Assembly (NCBI GenBank): GCA_033977485.1
Contig: CM066988.1
Coordinates: 29,244,501-29,308,500 of the forward strand
DNA length: 64,000 nt
From: Hydrangea macrophylla
Taxonomy: Eukaryota > Streptophyta > Magnoliopsida > Cornales > Hydrangeaceae
Direction of reading: 5' to 3'
How positions within the stretch are numbered: position 1 is the stretch's first letter; the number at the start of each line of letters is the position of its first letter. Shown here piece after piece: positions 1-12,400 of the stretch. Below the pieces are notes generated by a model. The model did not search any database. It had not been told where the DNA came from and worked only from the letters and a program-made list of their open reading frames with translations. Both the position numbers and the translations under genes were made by a program.

Positions 1-1405
1 GATTTTCAGAGAGAGAGATTAAGAGACATGCTTTGAAAATATCTCAAAATTTTCCAGATTCAGAGATATTGTATGAGCCGTACAATTCGAGTTTTACTTT
101 TTCAGAATTTCATATCCAATATTGAGTCTTGTTTTGAATGAAATTGAACTTTTGATTCCGAATCTACAAATTTTATTGAAAAGTCGTCACAGGTACATTC
201 GACCAGTCGAAAGGTACGCTGCCAGACTTTTTATGTTGGTTTTTAATAACTTTCAGCTTGACCAAAGGGTACCTCAAGGGATTCCAAATCCCACAAAAAA
301 TAGTACTTTTGTAATCTGAACTTGAAAGGTTTCTTTTAAAGAGATTTATTCCAAATATTGAAATGATGGTATTAACTTGGGGTAGCTTCGCAAGTGAGTT
401 TAATCTCGTTTTTGGAACGTTAATTAAATGGAGTCAAGTCTTGGTGGTGTTGTTGCATGGCTTAATCCGCCCGTGGTGGGTTGGGATGTGACAATTTTAG
501 AAGATACTACATTTTGAAGTTTGAACAAAAAAGAAAAAAGGGAAAAAGAAAAGATGTTTGCACGCTGACAGGCTGATAGCAGTGCGCTGACACGCATGTG
601 ATGATAAAAGGGGCTTTTTTGTCCAAAAAAAAAAAGTGAGGGACCTAAGGAGTAATTGGAAAACTTTATGGACCTATTTGGTCAAATTTTAGTGCCCAGG
701 AATCTTAGACCAAGCGCCCCTTGATTTTTGGATTCGCCACTGATAATTGATAAGTATTAACCATCAATTTCCAACTACCACAAATTCCTGGAAAACTGTT
801 TTTACCCCTAAAAGTATATCTTTAGTTTCATTTGCTTTTATGTTTTTCGTTCTATTCCTATACACTGTCTAGAATCAGCCATTCTTGTCCCTATTTTTAT
901 TTCTTGTTTTTCTCTAGAGTTTAAAAAGACGCTAGAAAGCGCCGGTGAGTGTGCACCACGTACACAAGATGCATATAGATACCATTAATCTTTCCAAAAC
1001 AAAAAGAAGCCCGTATAAATAGACAAGTTCCTCTATTCCAACAAAAAAAAAAACCTTGAGTCTTCATACTTCACACTTGAAATTGGAATGTTCTATCCCA
1101 TCAATAAACCTCCTATTCAGCTCGGGTGGTGTTTACAAAGGCCCCTTCCAAGTATCCCAGCCATCCACTCCATCTAAAGCCACACCAAGTAGCTAAGACA
1201 TGCTCTGCTGGTCTCTAGACCTATGCCACATGGAAATGGATAGAGGTATACCGTATAGATGACAGGTATGGGTATGTGTTTAAGCCTCGGCCTCCACAAA
1301 TTCATGAATCTAAAGGACACGGAGTCACTTGAATCTATATTGTTCTCATAAATCTAAAGAGAAAAAAGTATTTTTACATTATAAGAAGAAAACCCTGAGT
1401 ATTTC
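1..1405. other. Intergenic or HEN1 intron 4 sequence, no gene seen
   Basis: No conserved ORF or HEN1 exon was found on either strand. The stretch ending near 493 (gggatgtgaca followed by attttag) resembles the 3' end of a Ty3/gypsy LTR, but no partner LTR was found. If HEN1 continues beyond base 1, this is part of its intron 4. Confidence 0.3.
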
Positions 1406-1497
1406 GTATAATAGTATATTAAAGTCTTCGATTGTATTTGCAACGAAGTTGTAACTTCGTTGCAAATACAATCGAAGACTTTAATATACAATTATAC
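1406..1497. repeat. 92-bp near-perfect palindrome (hairpin or MITE)
   Basis: The arms 1406-1450 and 1453-1497 are reverse complements with a single mismatched pair (1413/1490), separated by only two bases (gt). Each arm also holds a short inner inverted repeat (cttcg...cgaag). It could be a very small palindromic MITE or a recent inverted duplication. No target duplication is clear. Confidence 0.85.
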
Positions 1498-1620
1498 AAG
1501 TAGCTAACATGCTTCTTGATGTGTGTCCAACTACAAGTGTCAGACACAGATCCCATCCCCTTGTCCGAGGGTCGAGGGTCCGACATGGGTACTTCAACCT
1601 ATTAATAAGGTCCATGTAAC

Positions 1621-1772
1621 TGTTGGAGTTTTTATTTCTATTAGTAGTTGGATAGAGTTATTTTATTTTTGAGGGACCATCTTGCAATTAGTCATTATTG
1701 TATTTTACCATCTAATAAAATAACTAAGGGGAACTATTGCTCTCTCTAAGCTTGCAAAATAAGTGTTCAACA
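1621..1772 (+). repeat. Copia-1 5' LTR
   Basis: 152 bp with TG...CA ends, matching 8418-8569 along its whole length. It directly precedes the primer-binding site. Confidence 0.95.
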
Positions 1773-1785
1773 TGGTATCAGAACC
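1773..1785 (+). other. Copia-1 primer-binding site
   Basis: TGGTATCAGAACC directly follows the 5' LTR and is complementary to the 3' end of initiator methionine tRNA, the usual copia primer, with one change from TGGTATCAGAGCC. Confidence 0.9.
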
Positions 1786-2360
1786 ACCCTAAGCTAGGGT
1801 TCTTACCAAGCCATCACCACCACCACCACCTGCGCTACCACCAAACACCACCATACTCATCGCCGCCACCTTCAACAGTCAAACACCACCTGCGCCCCCT
1901 TCCACAAGCCCTAACAGACTGGGCCGAAACCCCAAAGACCAGCCGAGTGCAACCTTGGCCTACCCAGCCTGAACCGAGCCCTACCTAACTCCTCAACCTT
2001 GCGCCGAACCCCACTGACCTAGCCAAGAGCCACTTTGGTCTACTAGCTTGAACCAAACCCCACATAACCCTTTTCTCTTCCTTTGGCGAGCCCCTTTGCT
2101 CGGTACTCTCATCGCAGCCCTCCTGGAGTGATCCACAGCAATCATTTTTTCCCTTTCTTGTTTTCTTAACCCTAGATCAGTGGGTATTCTACAGATACTT
2201 GATCTGATCACAAGTTTCATCCCTCCGACATCTTAGGTCCGTGTATGGACACATGATTTATCCATAAATTGGATAATTGCACCAGCACGGTGCCTGTGAC
2301 GACTAGGCCTGCCTTATTTGCCGTATAAATCGATTTTGTGACAATTGTTTTTCCTTCATA

Positions 2361-3228
2361 ATGTCGAAAAAAGGGGTGATTGGTGACAAATCCAATGTTG
2401 TGAGTTCTCCTATAAGTCATGAGAAGCATTCCTTCATTACTGAGAACCCTGGATCCAAAATTACCACAAAATTGTTCAATGGAGAGAACTATATTACTTG
2501 GTTTCAATCGCCTACTTTTTGGCTACGCAGTAGATCGAAGTTTGGTTATGTTGATGGCACTCTTAAGGCACCTAGTCGTGAGGATCCCACCTATGCGAAG
2601 TGGGAAGTAGACAATTATCTCGTTATGAGTTGGCTTGTGCATTCGATGGAGCCTAGTATTGCTGCATTTTTCCTGGAGATGGAGACAGCACTCGATATAT
2701 GGGATACATTAGCACAGACTTATGCTAGGAAAGGGAATATAGCTGAAGTTTTATGAGCTTCACCGGCGTATTGAGGCAGATGAACAAGGTGAGCGTTCGA
2801 TTCTTCAGTTTTACACCTCCTTGAGTACTATGTGGAAGCGTCTGGATCACTTGAAGAATTTTCGTCCTGTTTGTTCTACGGATGCCACTAGTTTCAAGGA
2901 GTATATTGAGTGTGAAAGAATCTTTAAGTTTCTAGCTGGCCTCGATTCAAAATTCGATCAGGTGAGGAGTCGAATTCTTGGGATGGAGCCATTACCGTCA
3001 CTTCGAGAGGCATTTGCCTATGTTCAGAACGAAGAGAGTCGTCGTTCTGCTATGCTGTGATCTGCTTTGGTATCTTCTGGTCAAAAAGGGGGTAAGGCTC
3101 CCAACTATAATTCACGGAAGGATCACACAATTTCGGAGGGTTCTGAGGCTAAAGATAAGTGGTGTGATTACTATAATAAGACATGCCATATTCGTGCTAC
3201 CTGCTGGAAGCTTCATGGTCGTCCATCT
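2361..3228 (+). pseudogene. Copia-1 gag remnant
   Basis: An ATG at 2361 opens a copia gag frame with the typical NGENYITWFQS and ...WLVHSMEP... blocks. A frameshift near 2756 moves the reading frame to 2821-3060, which ends in a stop. The zinc knuckle is still readable at about 3160-3220 (CDYY...CHIRATCW), but the second cysteine of the CX2C pair reads as tyrosine. The knuckle is then cut by the solo LTR at 3229. Copia-3 gag is clearly homologous. Confidence 0.85.
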
Positions 3229-4855
3229 TGTTAGGGATGTATACTAAAAGCCATGCTTTTAGTATGAGAATCTGTGTGAATCAGTTAATCCATTTTTTTA
3301 TGAGAATCTGTGTGGGCAATGTTTGTATTATATTATTTATTTAATATTATGCATGTGTGTCTCTCATTCTATATAGTAGGTGGTTTGGTGTGTAGAGTTC
3401 GGCTTACACACGGAAGATCAGGCCATTAGATATTATAGAATGTAAGATTTTGGTTTACAGTCTTTGATGGGATTGGACACACCATCGGTAGGACTGCAGC
3501 ATGGTGTTGTAGTAGGTTTGTCTTGACTGCGGGAAACGGTACAGTTTCAACTCACTATGTTGGTACACTTTGTGTATTAAACAGGACCGACTTGGGGTAA
3601 TTATCTTTATACTGACTTATAAGATAATTAATACCTCATGGCTATTATGAGTGCTTATGCTCTAAATCCTTATTTAATTTATAGACACGTACATTTGATA
3701 TTTATACTTTGATCCCTAAAAGGGTGAGATCCTTAAATGGGTCAATATCTCATTGGATTGGGTGGCAATATTAATTGTGTGGTGGATATTAATTAATGAT
3801 GGAATCCATGTCTCAATTTTGGGATTGGTGATATCCCCTTGAGAAAGCTTAATAGTTTTGATTATGTCAAACCCTGCAGGTGGATTTTGTATCCGACATA
3901 TCAGATAAGTTAAGCAGAGGATCTCAAGGAATTTTAAGAAATTAATTAAATATGATTGTCAGTAATAATATTTAATTAATGGATATCTGTAATCTTAACG
4001 TGGGGAGATAATAAGCATTTAATAACATGGAGCTCGAAATATATTTTTGAGATAAGGGTAGGAGTGCAATTATAATTCTTTAGTGGTATGAATTATAATT
4101 TATGGAAATAGGAATCTGATTCAGTTCGAATTAGGGTTTCCTAATTCCATAAGGAAGCCTATTCCTTATTGACTTCTTATGGTCCCTATCGTAGCCTATA
4201 TATATGCTGCCTTGGCTCTTCTCTCAGGTTACATGATTTCATATTCTAAGCTTCCCTTGACCTCCTAGCTTTCTTCTAGAAGGGTTTCCACCAAACCCTA
4301 GTCTCTGTGAGCATTCAAGAGACATAGGAGTGAAGATCGCTAGCGTCGGACAACGCTCACTAAAAGAGCTTCGGACTGCTCGATACTGATCGAAAGTTGC
4401 TGAATTTTTTACACAACGTTCCTGACGTCGAGACGGAGCTGCTGTAAAAAATTCAAGTAAATCGGAGATCGTTTAGTCCTCCTGACGAACACATCTTTGT
4501 CGGATCAATGTGATCAGGATTGAATCGTCACAGCAATCAAAGAGAGTGTTATAACTGGGAATAGAAAACAGAACGTAAAGAGGGAAGAGCAGAAAACTAA
4601 AAGGATTTCGAAAGAGCCCACACTCAGTTCGATATTCTGGCAGTTCGATATTCTGGCAGCAGAGGAATACGGTAGAAGATCGTGAGCTGTTATCGAGCCC
4701 GTGTTCTTGATTCGTCTACTACAGCAATCCATTTTTGCAGTTCAAGGTAACCCTAGTTCCGCCCTTGTAGGGTTATTGTAGTTTTCACGTAATTTTTTTT
4801 GCAGTACCAACTTATACGCGCTGTCAATGGATTCTGGGAACGCAGTTTCCTCACA
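3229..4855 (+). mobile_element. Solo LTR (about 1.63 kb) inserted in Copia-1 gag
   Basis: The insert starts TGTTAGGGATG and ends TCCTCACA, and is flanked by CATCT at 3224-3228 and 4856-4860. Removing it with one CATCT copy rejoins the gag sequence in the way seen in Copia-3 (cgtccacc/tttcccaggg). Near its start is a perfect 11-bp hairpin (3241-3251 with 3255-3265, loop cat). A TATA-like ctatatatatgc lies near 4196, and a 17-bp tandem duplication near 4625. No internal coding region is present. Orientation is assumed from the TATA motif. Confidence 0.85.
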
Positions 4856-4860
4856 CATCT

Positions 4861-7800
4861 TTCCCTAGGGGAAGAGGTGGAGGCCGCACTGGTGGTCGAG
4901 GTAATGGACCCAGAGCCCACTTATCCACGGGTCCTGAAGCTCATTAGTCCGATGAGATTTCCTCTGCTTTACCTGCTACTGATAGTATTAGTAGTACTGA
5001 TTTGGAGACCCTGAGGCGCATTATGGCACAGTTGGACACCTCTACGTACTTCGTTTGCCCAAGCAGGTAATGTTGCTAATTTTGCTTGTGCTTTAAATGC
5101 TTGTTCTCCACAACCATGGATCATTGAGTCTGGGGCCTCCGATCATACGACTGGTCTGTCCACTATTTTTTCTACTTACAATCCTTGTTCTGGTAAAGAT
5201 AAGGTTAAAACTGTCGATGAGTCTTTCTTCCATTTCTGGTAAAGGTGTTATTCATGCTTCTAAGTCTCTATCTTTATCTTCGGTTCTTCGTGTACCAAAT
5301 TTTTCGACTGACCTTCTTTCGATTAGTCGCAGTGACCTTAATTGTTGTATTACCTTTTTTCCCTCTCACTGTGTATTTCAGGATCTCTCAACCAAGAAGG
5401 TGATTGGCAATGGTAGGGAAAAGAATGGACTTTATTTTCTGCTGCCTAGTGAAATGGATACTGCAGGTGGAAGTTTGACTCAAAGAGCTCATCATTCTTT
5501 GAGAGAGACACTGCCTAGAGAGGCTTGGCTGTGGCACTAGAGACTAGGACATCCTTCGTTTTCTCTTCTTCGTCATTTATTTCCGTCATTAATAAATAAT
5601 AATAATGTTAATAATGCTATGTGTGAAGCATGTGAACTTGGCAAACATCACCGTGCCTCTATTAATTTGAGTTTGAATAAAGTACTATTCCTTTTCAGAT
5701 TGTTCATACTGATGTTTGGGGTCCATCCCACATTTCTTCTTTGCATAGGTATAAGTGGTTTGTTACGTGTATTGATGATTTTTCTCGTACTACTTGGGTA
5801 TATCTGATGCGAGAGAAGAGTGATGTGCTTTCTATTTTCAAAAACTTCCACAGTATGATTTGCACTCAATTTAACATTATTATCAAAGTTGTGCGTTCTG
5901 ACAAAAGGGGGGAATATATTTATGGTGGTCTCGAGAATTTTTTCCTTGAACATGGCATAATACACCAAACCTCCTGCATTAATACTCCCCAACAAAATAG
6001 AGTTGCCGAGCGAAAACATCGTCATTTACTAGAAAGTGCTCGGTCTATGATGTTTTCCATGCAGGTTCCCAAGTCTTATTGGGGGGAAGTCGTTTTAACT
6101 ACTGCCTACCTCATTAAACGATTGCCCACCCGTGTCCTTAAGAAAAAGTCTCCGGTTGAAGTTCTTCTCAATCCATCTTCTGTGTTCACTATTCCTCCTA
6201 AAGTGTTTGGTTGCATCTGCTTTGTTCACAACCATTCCCCTTCCAGAAAAAAAACTTGACCCTCGTTCTCTTAAGTGTGTCTTTGTTCGTTACTCACCGA
6301 CACAAAAGTGGTACAAGTGTGATCATCCTCCTTCTCGTCGGTGGTATGTCTCCATGGATGTCATATTCTATGAGGCCCAGTCCTACGTTCAGTCTCCACA
6401 GTCACCTCTTCAGGGGGAGAAAATGAGTGTGGCAGAGATTCCTGCTCCTAGTTAGGAGACAATAATGAGGAGGGAGTAGAGAAAGGGGAAGTAGAACATG
6501 AAGAGGAGTTTGTGAGAGAGAGAAAAAGATGGTGGGAAAAAAAAGAAAGAGAAAAAGTGGAGAATGTTGAAGAGAGGGAAGGAATTGTAACAAGAGGGAA
6601 AGAGTTACTTACCTACTCAAAGAACAAGGAGAGAAGAAGATTTGGGGAAGTAGAAATAGAAGTTGTTCCTTTCCCTTCACTCCAGCCAATCTCTTCTAGT
6701 GATGATGATCCAGGTATCTCCCCATCGCTTACTCCTTCATCTGGTAATGATTTAGACATACCTATTGCTCATCATAAAGGTACTAGGACATGTACTAAAC
6801 ATCCCCTTTCAAATTTTGTTTCATACTCTCGTTTGTCACCATCCATAAAGCTTTTGTTTCTAGTCTTTCTTCTGTGTCTACTCCCAATCATGTCCAGGAA
6901 CCCTTGTCTGATCCTAAGTGGAAGTCTGCCATGGTTGAGGAGATGAAAGCACTCTCTAAAAATGGCACATGGGAATTAACATAATTACCTTAAAGGGAAG
7001 AAGACAGTAGGGTGCAAGTGAGTGTTCACTGTGAAATACAAGGTTGATGGGACAATTGAGAGGTATCAAGCCCGACTAGTAGCTAAGGGTTTTACTCAGA
7101 CTTATGGAGTAGATTATCAGGAGACATTTGCTCCAGTGGCCAAGATGAAGTCTGTTAGAATTCTGTTATCTCTTGCTGCAAATTTGGAGTGGCCGCTACA
7201 TCAATTTGATGTAAAGAATGCCTTTCTCCTTGGTGATTTAGAGGAGGAAGTGTACATGGATGTCCCTCCAGGTTTTGAGGATACCAAAACAAAAGGGAAA
7301 GTTTGTCGTCTTCGGAAGTCATTGTATGGGCTCAAGCAGTCACCGAGGGTGTGGTTTGATCGATTTTCTCAGGCTATGCTCAGGTATGGGTTCAAACAAA
7401 GCCAAGGTGATCATACTCTCTTTGTTAAACACTCTTCAAGTGGTAAATTGACAGCTTTAATTGTCTATGTTGATGATATCATTCTCACTGGAGATGATGT
7501 AGAAGAGATGGGAAAGTTGAAAAATTACCTGGCCAAGGAATTTGAAATCAAGGACTTGGGAAACTTAAAATATTTCTTGGGAATTGAAGTGGCCAGATCC
7601 AAAGATAGGATATTTTTATCCCAGAGACTATGTGCTGGATTTACTAAAGGAAACAGGAATGCTTGGTAGCAAGGCAGCAGATACTCCAATGGATCCTAAT
7701 CTGAAGCTTTGTGATGATTCAGGAGGAAAACCAGTAGGAAAGGGAAGATATCAGAGAATGGTGGGTAAACTGATTTATCTCTCACATACCAGACCTGACA

Positions 7801-8410
7801 TCGCCTTTGTAGTGAGCATAGTAAGTCAGTATAGGACCTCTCCTAGACAGGTTCATCTTGAGGCTGTTTTCCGAATTGTGAGGAATCTCAAGTCTACGCT
7901 TGGGAAAGGTTTATTCTTTGCGAAGCATGGTCACACTCAAGTGGTACCGTATACAGATGCCGATTGGTTACCGATAGAAGATCGACAACCGGGTATTGTT
8001 CCTTTGTTGGAGGGAACTTGGTAACTTGGAGAAGCAAAAAAAAGCCCGTGGTGGCTAGATCCAGCGTCGAAGCAGAGTTTAGAGCCATGGCTCAAGGGGT
8101 GTGTGAGTTGTTGTGGATCTAGATTATCCTGTCTGATCTTGGTTTTAATCCTGAAGACTCAATGAAGCTATACTATGATAACAAAGCAGCCATTGACATT
8201 GCCCATAATCCTGTTCAGCACGACAAGAATAAGCATGTGGAAATTGATCGTGATTTTATTAAGGAAAAACTAAATAGTGGGAAGATTTGTACTCCATATG
8301 TGAAGTCCGGAGATCAGCTAGCTGACATTCTTACCAAGAGCCTTGCGAGTAGGGCGTTTCACTTCATTCTTAGCAAGCTGGGTATGAGAGATATCTTTGC
8401 ACCAGCTTGA
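4861..8410 (+). pseudogene. Copia-1 pol remnant (PR-INT-RT-RNase H)
   Basis: The protease motif at 5117-5150 reads WIIESGASDH: the catalytic aspartate of DSGA is glutamate (codon 5126-5128). The integrase core spans about 5700-6259, with the second acidic motif reading RSDKRGEY in place of the usual RSDNGGEY, and GVAERKH holding the glutamate. Reverse transcriptase occupies about 7022-7580, with DVKNAF and YVDD (7466-7477) intact. RNase H is split between 7584-8024 and 8162-8410. Several frameshifts and stops separate these blocks, so no polyprotein can be made. Confidence 0.9.
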
Positions 8411-8417
8411 GGGGGAG
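8408..8417 (+). other. Copia-1 polypurine tract
   Basis: TGAGGGGGAG lies immediately upstream of the TGTTGG start of the 3' LTR, the position and composition expected for plus-strand priming. Confidence 0.9.
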
Positions 8418-8569
8418 TGTTGGAGTTTTTATTTCTATTAGTAGTTGGATAGAGTTATTTTATTTTTGAGTGACCATCTTGTAATTAGTCATTATTGTAT
8501 TTTACCATCTAATAAAATAACTGAGAGGAGCTTTTGTTCTCTCTAAGCTTGGAAAATAATTGTTCAACA
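8418..8569 (+). repeat. Copia-1 3' LTR
   Basis: 152 bp, matching the 5' LTR with about nine differences, followed by target duplication GTAAC at 8570-8574. Confidence 0.95.
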
Positions 8570-8574
8570 GTAAC

Positions 8575-9252
8575 ATAGGTCTAGACATCAACCAATAAAC
8601 TCTACAAGGTTAAAGGGAAGATCCCACAAGCCTTAAGCAATCGGATGATGGAATGAAACACAATTAACCTTCTTGCCCCTGTTACTTTATCTTAAAAGCA
8701 TATTTCTTCATTTTTAACATTCAATTATTTTTTATCCCTCTGATCAAACACTTAGAAAAACAGGTTGGTGTGCTGTCCAGTAAGGAAGCCTTTCACTTTG
8801 TAATTTGACAGGAGCACTGTTGCCACATCCTTCACTCAGAAACTTATATTTCCATCAACTTACTTTCCACTATCTCTCGAATTTAACAGCTTTAAGAAGC
8901 TAGTAAAAATTAATTATGTGAATATTATTAGTCCATTTCTTCAAATTCTCGTATAGAAGTCTCAAAAAGCAAGAGATAACATATTGGAACATTTTTTAGA
9001 CAAAGATGGTATGTGATACACACAAAATAGGGTGCACCAACAGATACACTTGTTTTCAAAATAACCTAGACCACATTATCCTAAATCTACATCAGTGTCT
9101 GAAAACGTGTTTCAGCATAGTGCTGAACACACCTAATTCCAAAGGATTTTAACGAATTTGTACCGCATTTATAGATGTTTTGGAGAGAAATCAATAGAAT
9201 GGTGCACATGGTGGAATAAGCATTTAACAGACAAAATAAAGTAGAAAGAGAC
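8575..9252 (-). other. HEN1 intron 4 (proximal part)
   Basis: This follows the donor site ag|gtctct at 9252-9251 on the minus strand. No further HEN1 exon was found here or in 1-1620, so intron 4 probably exceeds 9 kb and contains Copia-1. No other feature is evident. Confidence 0.5.
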
Positions 9253-9483
9253 CTGTAAAATGTACGTAAAGGAACATCTTCGTGGAAGAAGTCTGTAGAC
9301 CTCCACGTATAACCCATGGATGCCAAAATTGCGTCACCATATATAATTTGACCAGAGAAGTAACTTGCCCTTATATTCTCATATCCTTCTTTTGCATGCA
9401 GAAGTCCTGACGATAGATCCAATGGACACAACTTGGGAGCACAATAGTACAATCTTGTTTCAGAAGAAGCTTTTCCAATAGTC
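9253..9483 (-). CDS. HEN1: HEN1 exon 4
   Basis: The acceptor cttacag is followed by G, completing the arginine codon split with exon 3. The frame contains [33 protein letters not shown] and FY, then ends in a split codon at donor ag|gtctct. The GDAILAS block is strongly conserved in plant HEN1. Confidence 0.88.
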
Positions 9484-12400
9484 CTGTAAGAGATATGTAG
9501 TCCTTTATATGAAAAGACTAACAAGGTTATGCTAGTTCCAAGGGAACAAGGACCATCCTCCTTGCTCGTCATGCATGATAAGTTAACCTTCACTGGAGTG
9601 TAAGAGTTGCCACATGAGTTCACTCTATATCAGGCATTCACACTATCTACGTATTAGAAGATATGTGATGGAAGATTGGATAGCAACCATATTTGACCAA
9701 ACTTGGCATGCATGACAAGCAGGGAAAGTGTATCTAACACAACAGTGGGAATAACAAGATATGAGTTCTACAAAAAAGTTATTAGTCAGATTTGTGCTTT
9801 CCCGTACCTGGAAATCAGAACCTCAAGGCTCTGTTTGGTTTGCGGATTGTGAGGGCAAAGAAATAAGAAGGAAAACTAGTTCCCTTGTGTTTCTCTCGTG
9901 CTTTTCACCATGCTTAAATAACAATAAAAATGGAGAATTTTCAAATATAATTGCAACATAAGAAAATGGGAGGGAAGTGATACAAAATTCAAAATCTTTA
10001 AATTATTTCACATTTCATGTTTTTTCCTTCCTAAATTCCTCACCATTTGCCTTAGGCTCTACTTGGTTTGCGGATTAGTAAGCGAAAAGAAAAAGGAAAG
10101 GAAAAGTAAAGGGAAAACTACTTCCTTAGGCTCTGTTTGGGTGATGAGTTTAGTAAGGGAAAAGATAGGACAACGTTTTCCTCTGTTTGGTTACCAAGGA
10201 AAATAATGTGGAAAATAAGGAGGAAAAGAAAATATAGTGGGACCTAAATTAAAAATTTTGAATTTGGTGAGTCTCCTTCCTCTCTTCTTTCATAGGTTAC
10301 AATAATATTTTGAAAACTTTTAACTTTTAATGTTGTTTAAACATGGAGGAAAACACGAGGGAAAGAGTTTTCCTTCTTGTTTATCCTTCCCCTTTCCTTT
10401 TCCCTCAATGACTCCACAAACAAACAAAGCCTTAGTGTTTTCCATGGAATATTTCTCCAGGCTTAAATAACATTAGGAATTTTAATTTCCAAAGTACAAT
10501 AGTAAATCAAGAAAAGAGGTAGGAAACAAACTCTGTAAATTCAAAAAATTTAATTTAACTTTGACAATATTTTCTTTTCCTTCCTTTTTTTCTCACTATT
10601 ATCCTTCCTGACAGTACAGGGAAAAGTGTTTTCCCTTGTGTTCTCTTTTCTTTTCCCTCACGAAATCCATGAACCAAAAACATAGCCTTAACAACCAAAC
10701 AAAAGAAAATATTGTTCCTTGGTGTTTTTCTTTCATTTACCTCAAAATCCATGAACCAAACAAAACTACAACAGAAGAGTACATATAAAGATTCAGGTAA
10801 TGGGGCGATTTAAAAATGATAGATGTAAGGAAAAATATTCTTTTTTCCAATTTATGCTCTCTTTACCTGGAAATGTGAACCTTAGAAGCATCTGCTACAC
10901 CAAGTTCTTTTGCAATGACGTCCAAGTAATAACCATTTAAACAAACATTAATAGTCAAGGGTTCAACAGTCTTCTCAACTGATAATGGAATTCGTATGGC
11001 TTCGATCCAAATGCTTTCTGGCAAGCTAGATTGTTGGTTAACGAAAGACTCTGTACACTCAGTGGGGTATGGGTCCTTCCTCTTCATTGAAAGCTGTTCT
11101 TCACAAGCAGACACAAAACCAGGTATTCTTGCAGCAGCCCTCAAAATAAGAGACATACCCAACAATGGATTTGACTCAACATCCGAATTTATATATCTAC
11201 ACAGGTTGCTGAGCTTTGCATCATATACAGCAATGACAGAAACAGGAACTAAACCATTGAGATGGCCCTCTCTCCGCAAAGCTGCTCTAAAGTGACCACT
11301 CAGCGGATGAAGAGACGAAAGGAACTTCACCAAGAGGCAAAGACACAACAATAAACAACGAAAGGTTAGAGTCACCCAATCCAAGAATAGATAACTACTG
11401 TCAATTAAAAGATTCAATTGATGAATTTGACCAAAAATGTATTAAACTTCCTTATCTTTCTCTCTTTTTATTTTTTTTAATTCCCAAAATTAATTTCCTG
11501 CATTTCCTAGGACCAAACTAGTTGAGAGGGGGAAAAAAATAAGGAACTGTTTCTGTGTATGCCTCCGCCTCATAAATGAGAAAACATAGTCGAATAATCC
11601 ATACACTATGCAATTGTACAGGAGAAACAGTCCATTTGCCACTTCATATTCATAGTGTAACAAACTTCCCAGGAAACATGGGAATGTTAGTATCTCCCAT
11701 ATATCCAACTGAACATTCTAATTAAGAGAACACAAGATTGTTTCACAACAGTGATGCAGGGAAAGTGTGAACAAAATCAACGAACTGAATAACTGCAACC
11801 TTCCTCGAATCCGTTGATTCTTCACCAAGAATTCAAGAAATAACTCAGAATTCCAAGAACGATTGGAAAAGGGAGGGAACCTTCTTGGTAAATTTTATTC
11901 AATCAAAACTAAGCTTCCTAAACTATTACAATACCTGGAACATAGAAAATAAGAGCCCCAAAACGAATTAGGTTCTTTTTTCTGCTTTTTTCAATTTAAT
12001 ATTCTCTGCATTTTCTTTACTACTCTGCATTTTTATTTTTATTTTTTATACATTTTCCTGTTTTAGGGCTTTTTGTCTTTTTTCAGCTCCCTGTGTTAAT
12101 TTTCTTTTCATCTTTCGTAGTTGGTCTCCTATTTTTTTGGTTTATTTTATTTACATCAATTTATTTAATAGTTAATTAAAAATTGAAAGACTTTCACCTC
12201 ACGCCTAAAAGGCTTAAGCCTCGCCTCGAGAGTGGTGAAACACCACGCCCAGCGCTTTTGCCTTTTAAAACATTGCTCCAAATCCTCGTCCCCGTCATCC
12301 TTCTCCAATGGGTGACTCCGATGCAACTCCCGGCAAGATTGTCTAGTCTTCACCAGATCACTGCCACTTTATAGTTCGTATTTGCCCCAATCCTCACCTC

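Larger units (their letters stand above)
1621..8569 (+). mobile_element. Copia-1: Ty1/copia LTR retrotransposon, decayed, with nested solo LTR
   Basis: Two 152-bp LTRs (1621-1772 and 8418-8569) begin TGTTGG and end TTCAACA. They are flanked by the 5-bp duplication GTAAC at 1616-1620 and 8570-8574. A primer-binding site follows the 5' LTR and a polypurine tract precedes the 3' LTR. The order gag-protease-integrase-reverse transcriptase-RNase H is that of Ty1/copia. The LTRs differ at about nine sites by eye, so the insertion is not recent. Frameshifts and stops break the single gag-pol frame, and a 1.6-kb solo LTR sits in the gag zinc knuckle. The element lies antisense to HEN1, downstream of its exon 4. 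Confidence 0.95.

Noticed and set aside
1737..1988. His/Pro-rich ORF in the Copia-1 leader
   Set aside because: It starts inside the 5' LTR, covers the primer-binding site and has no similarity to gag. It is leader sequence with a chance open frame.
9087..9252. Extension of HEN1 exon 4 beyond 9253
   Set aside because: The frame stays open, but similarity to HEN1 stops at FYR exactly where a GT donor occurs. The downstream residues do not resemble the family.
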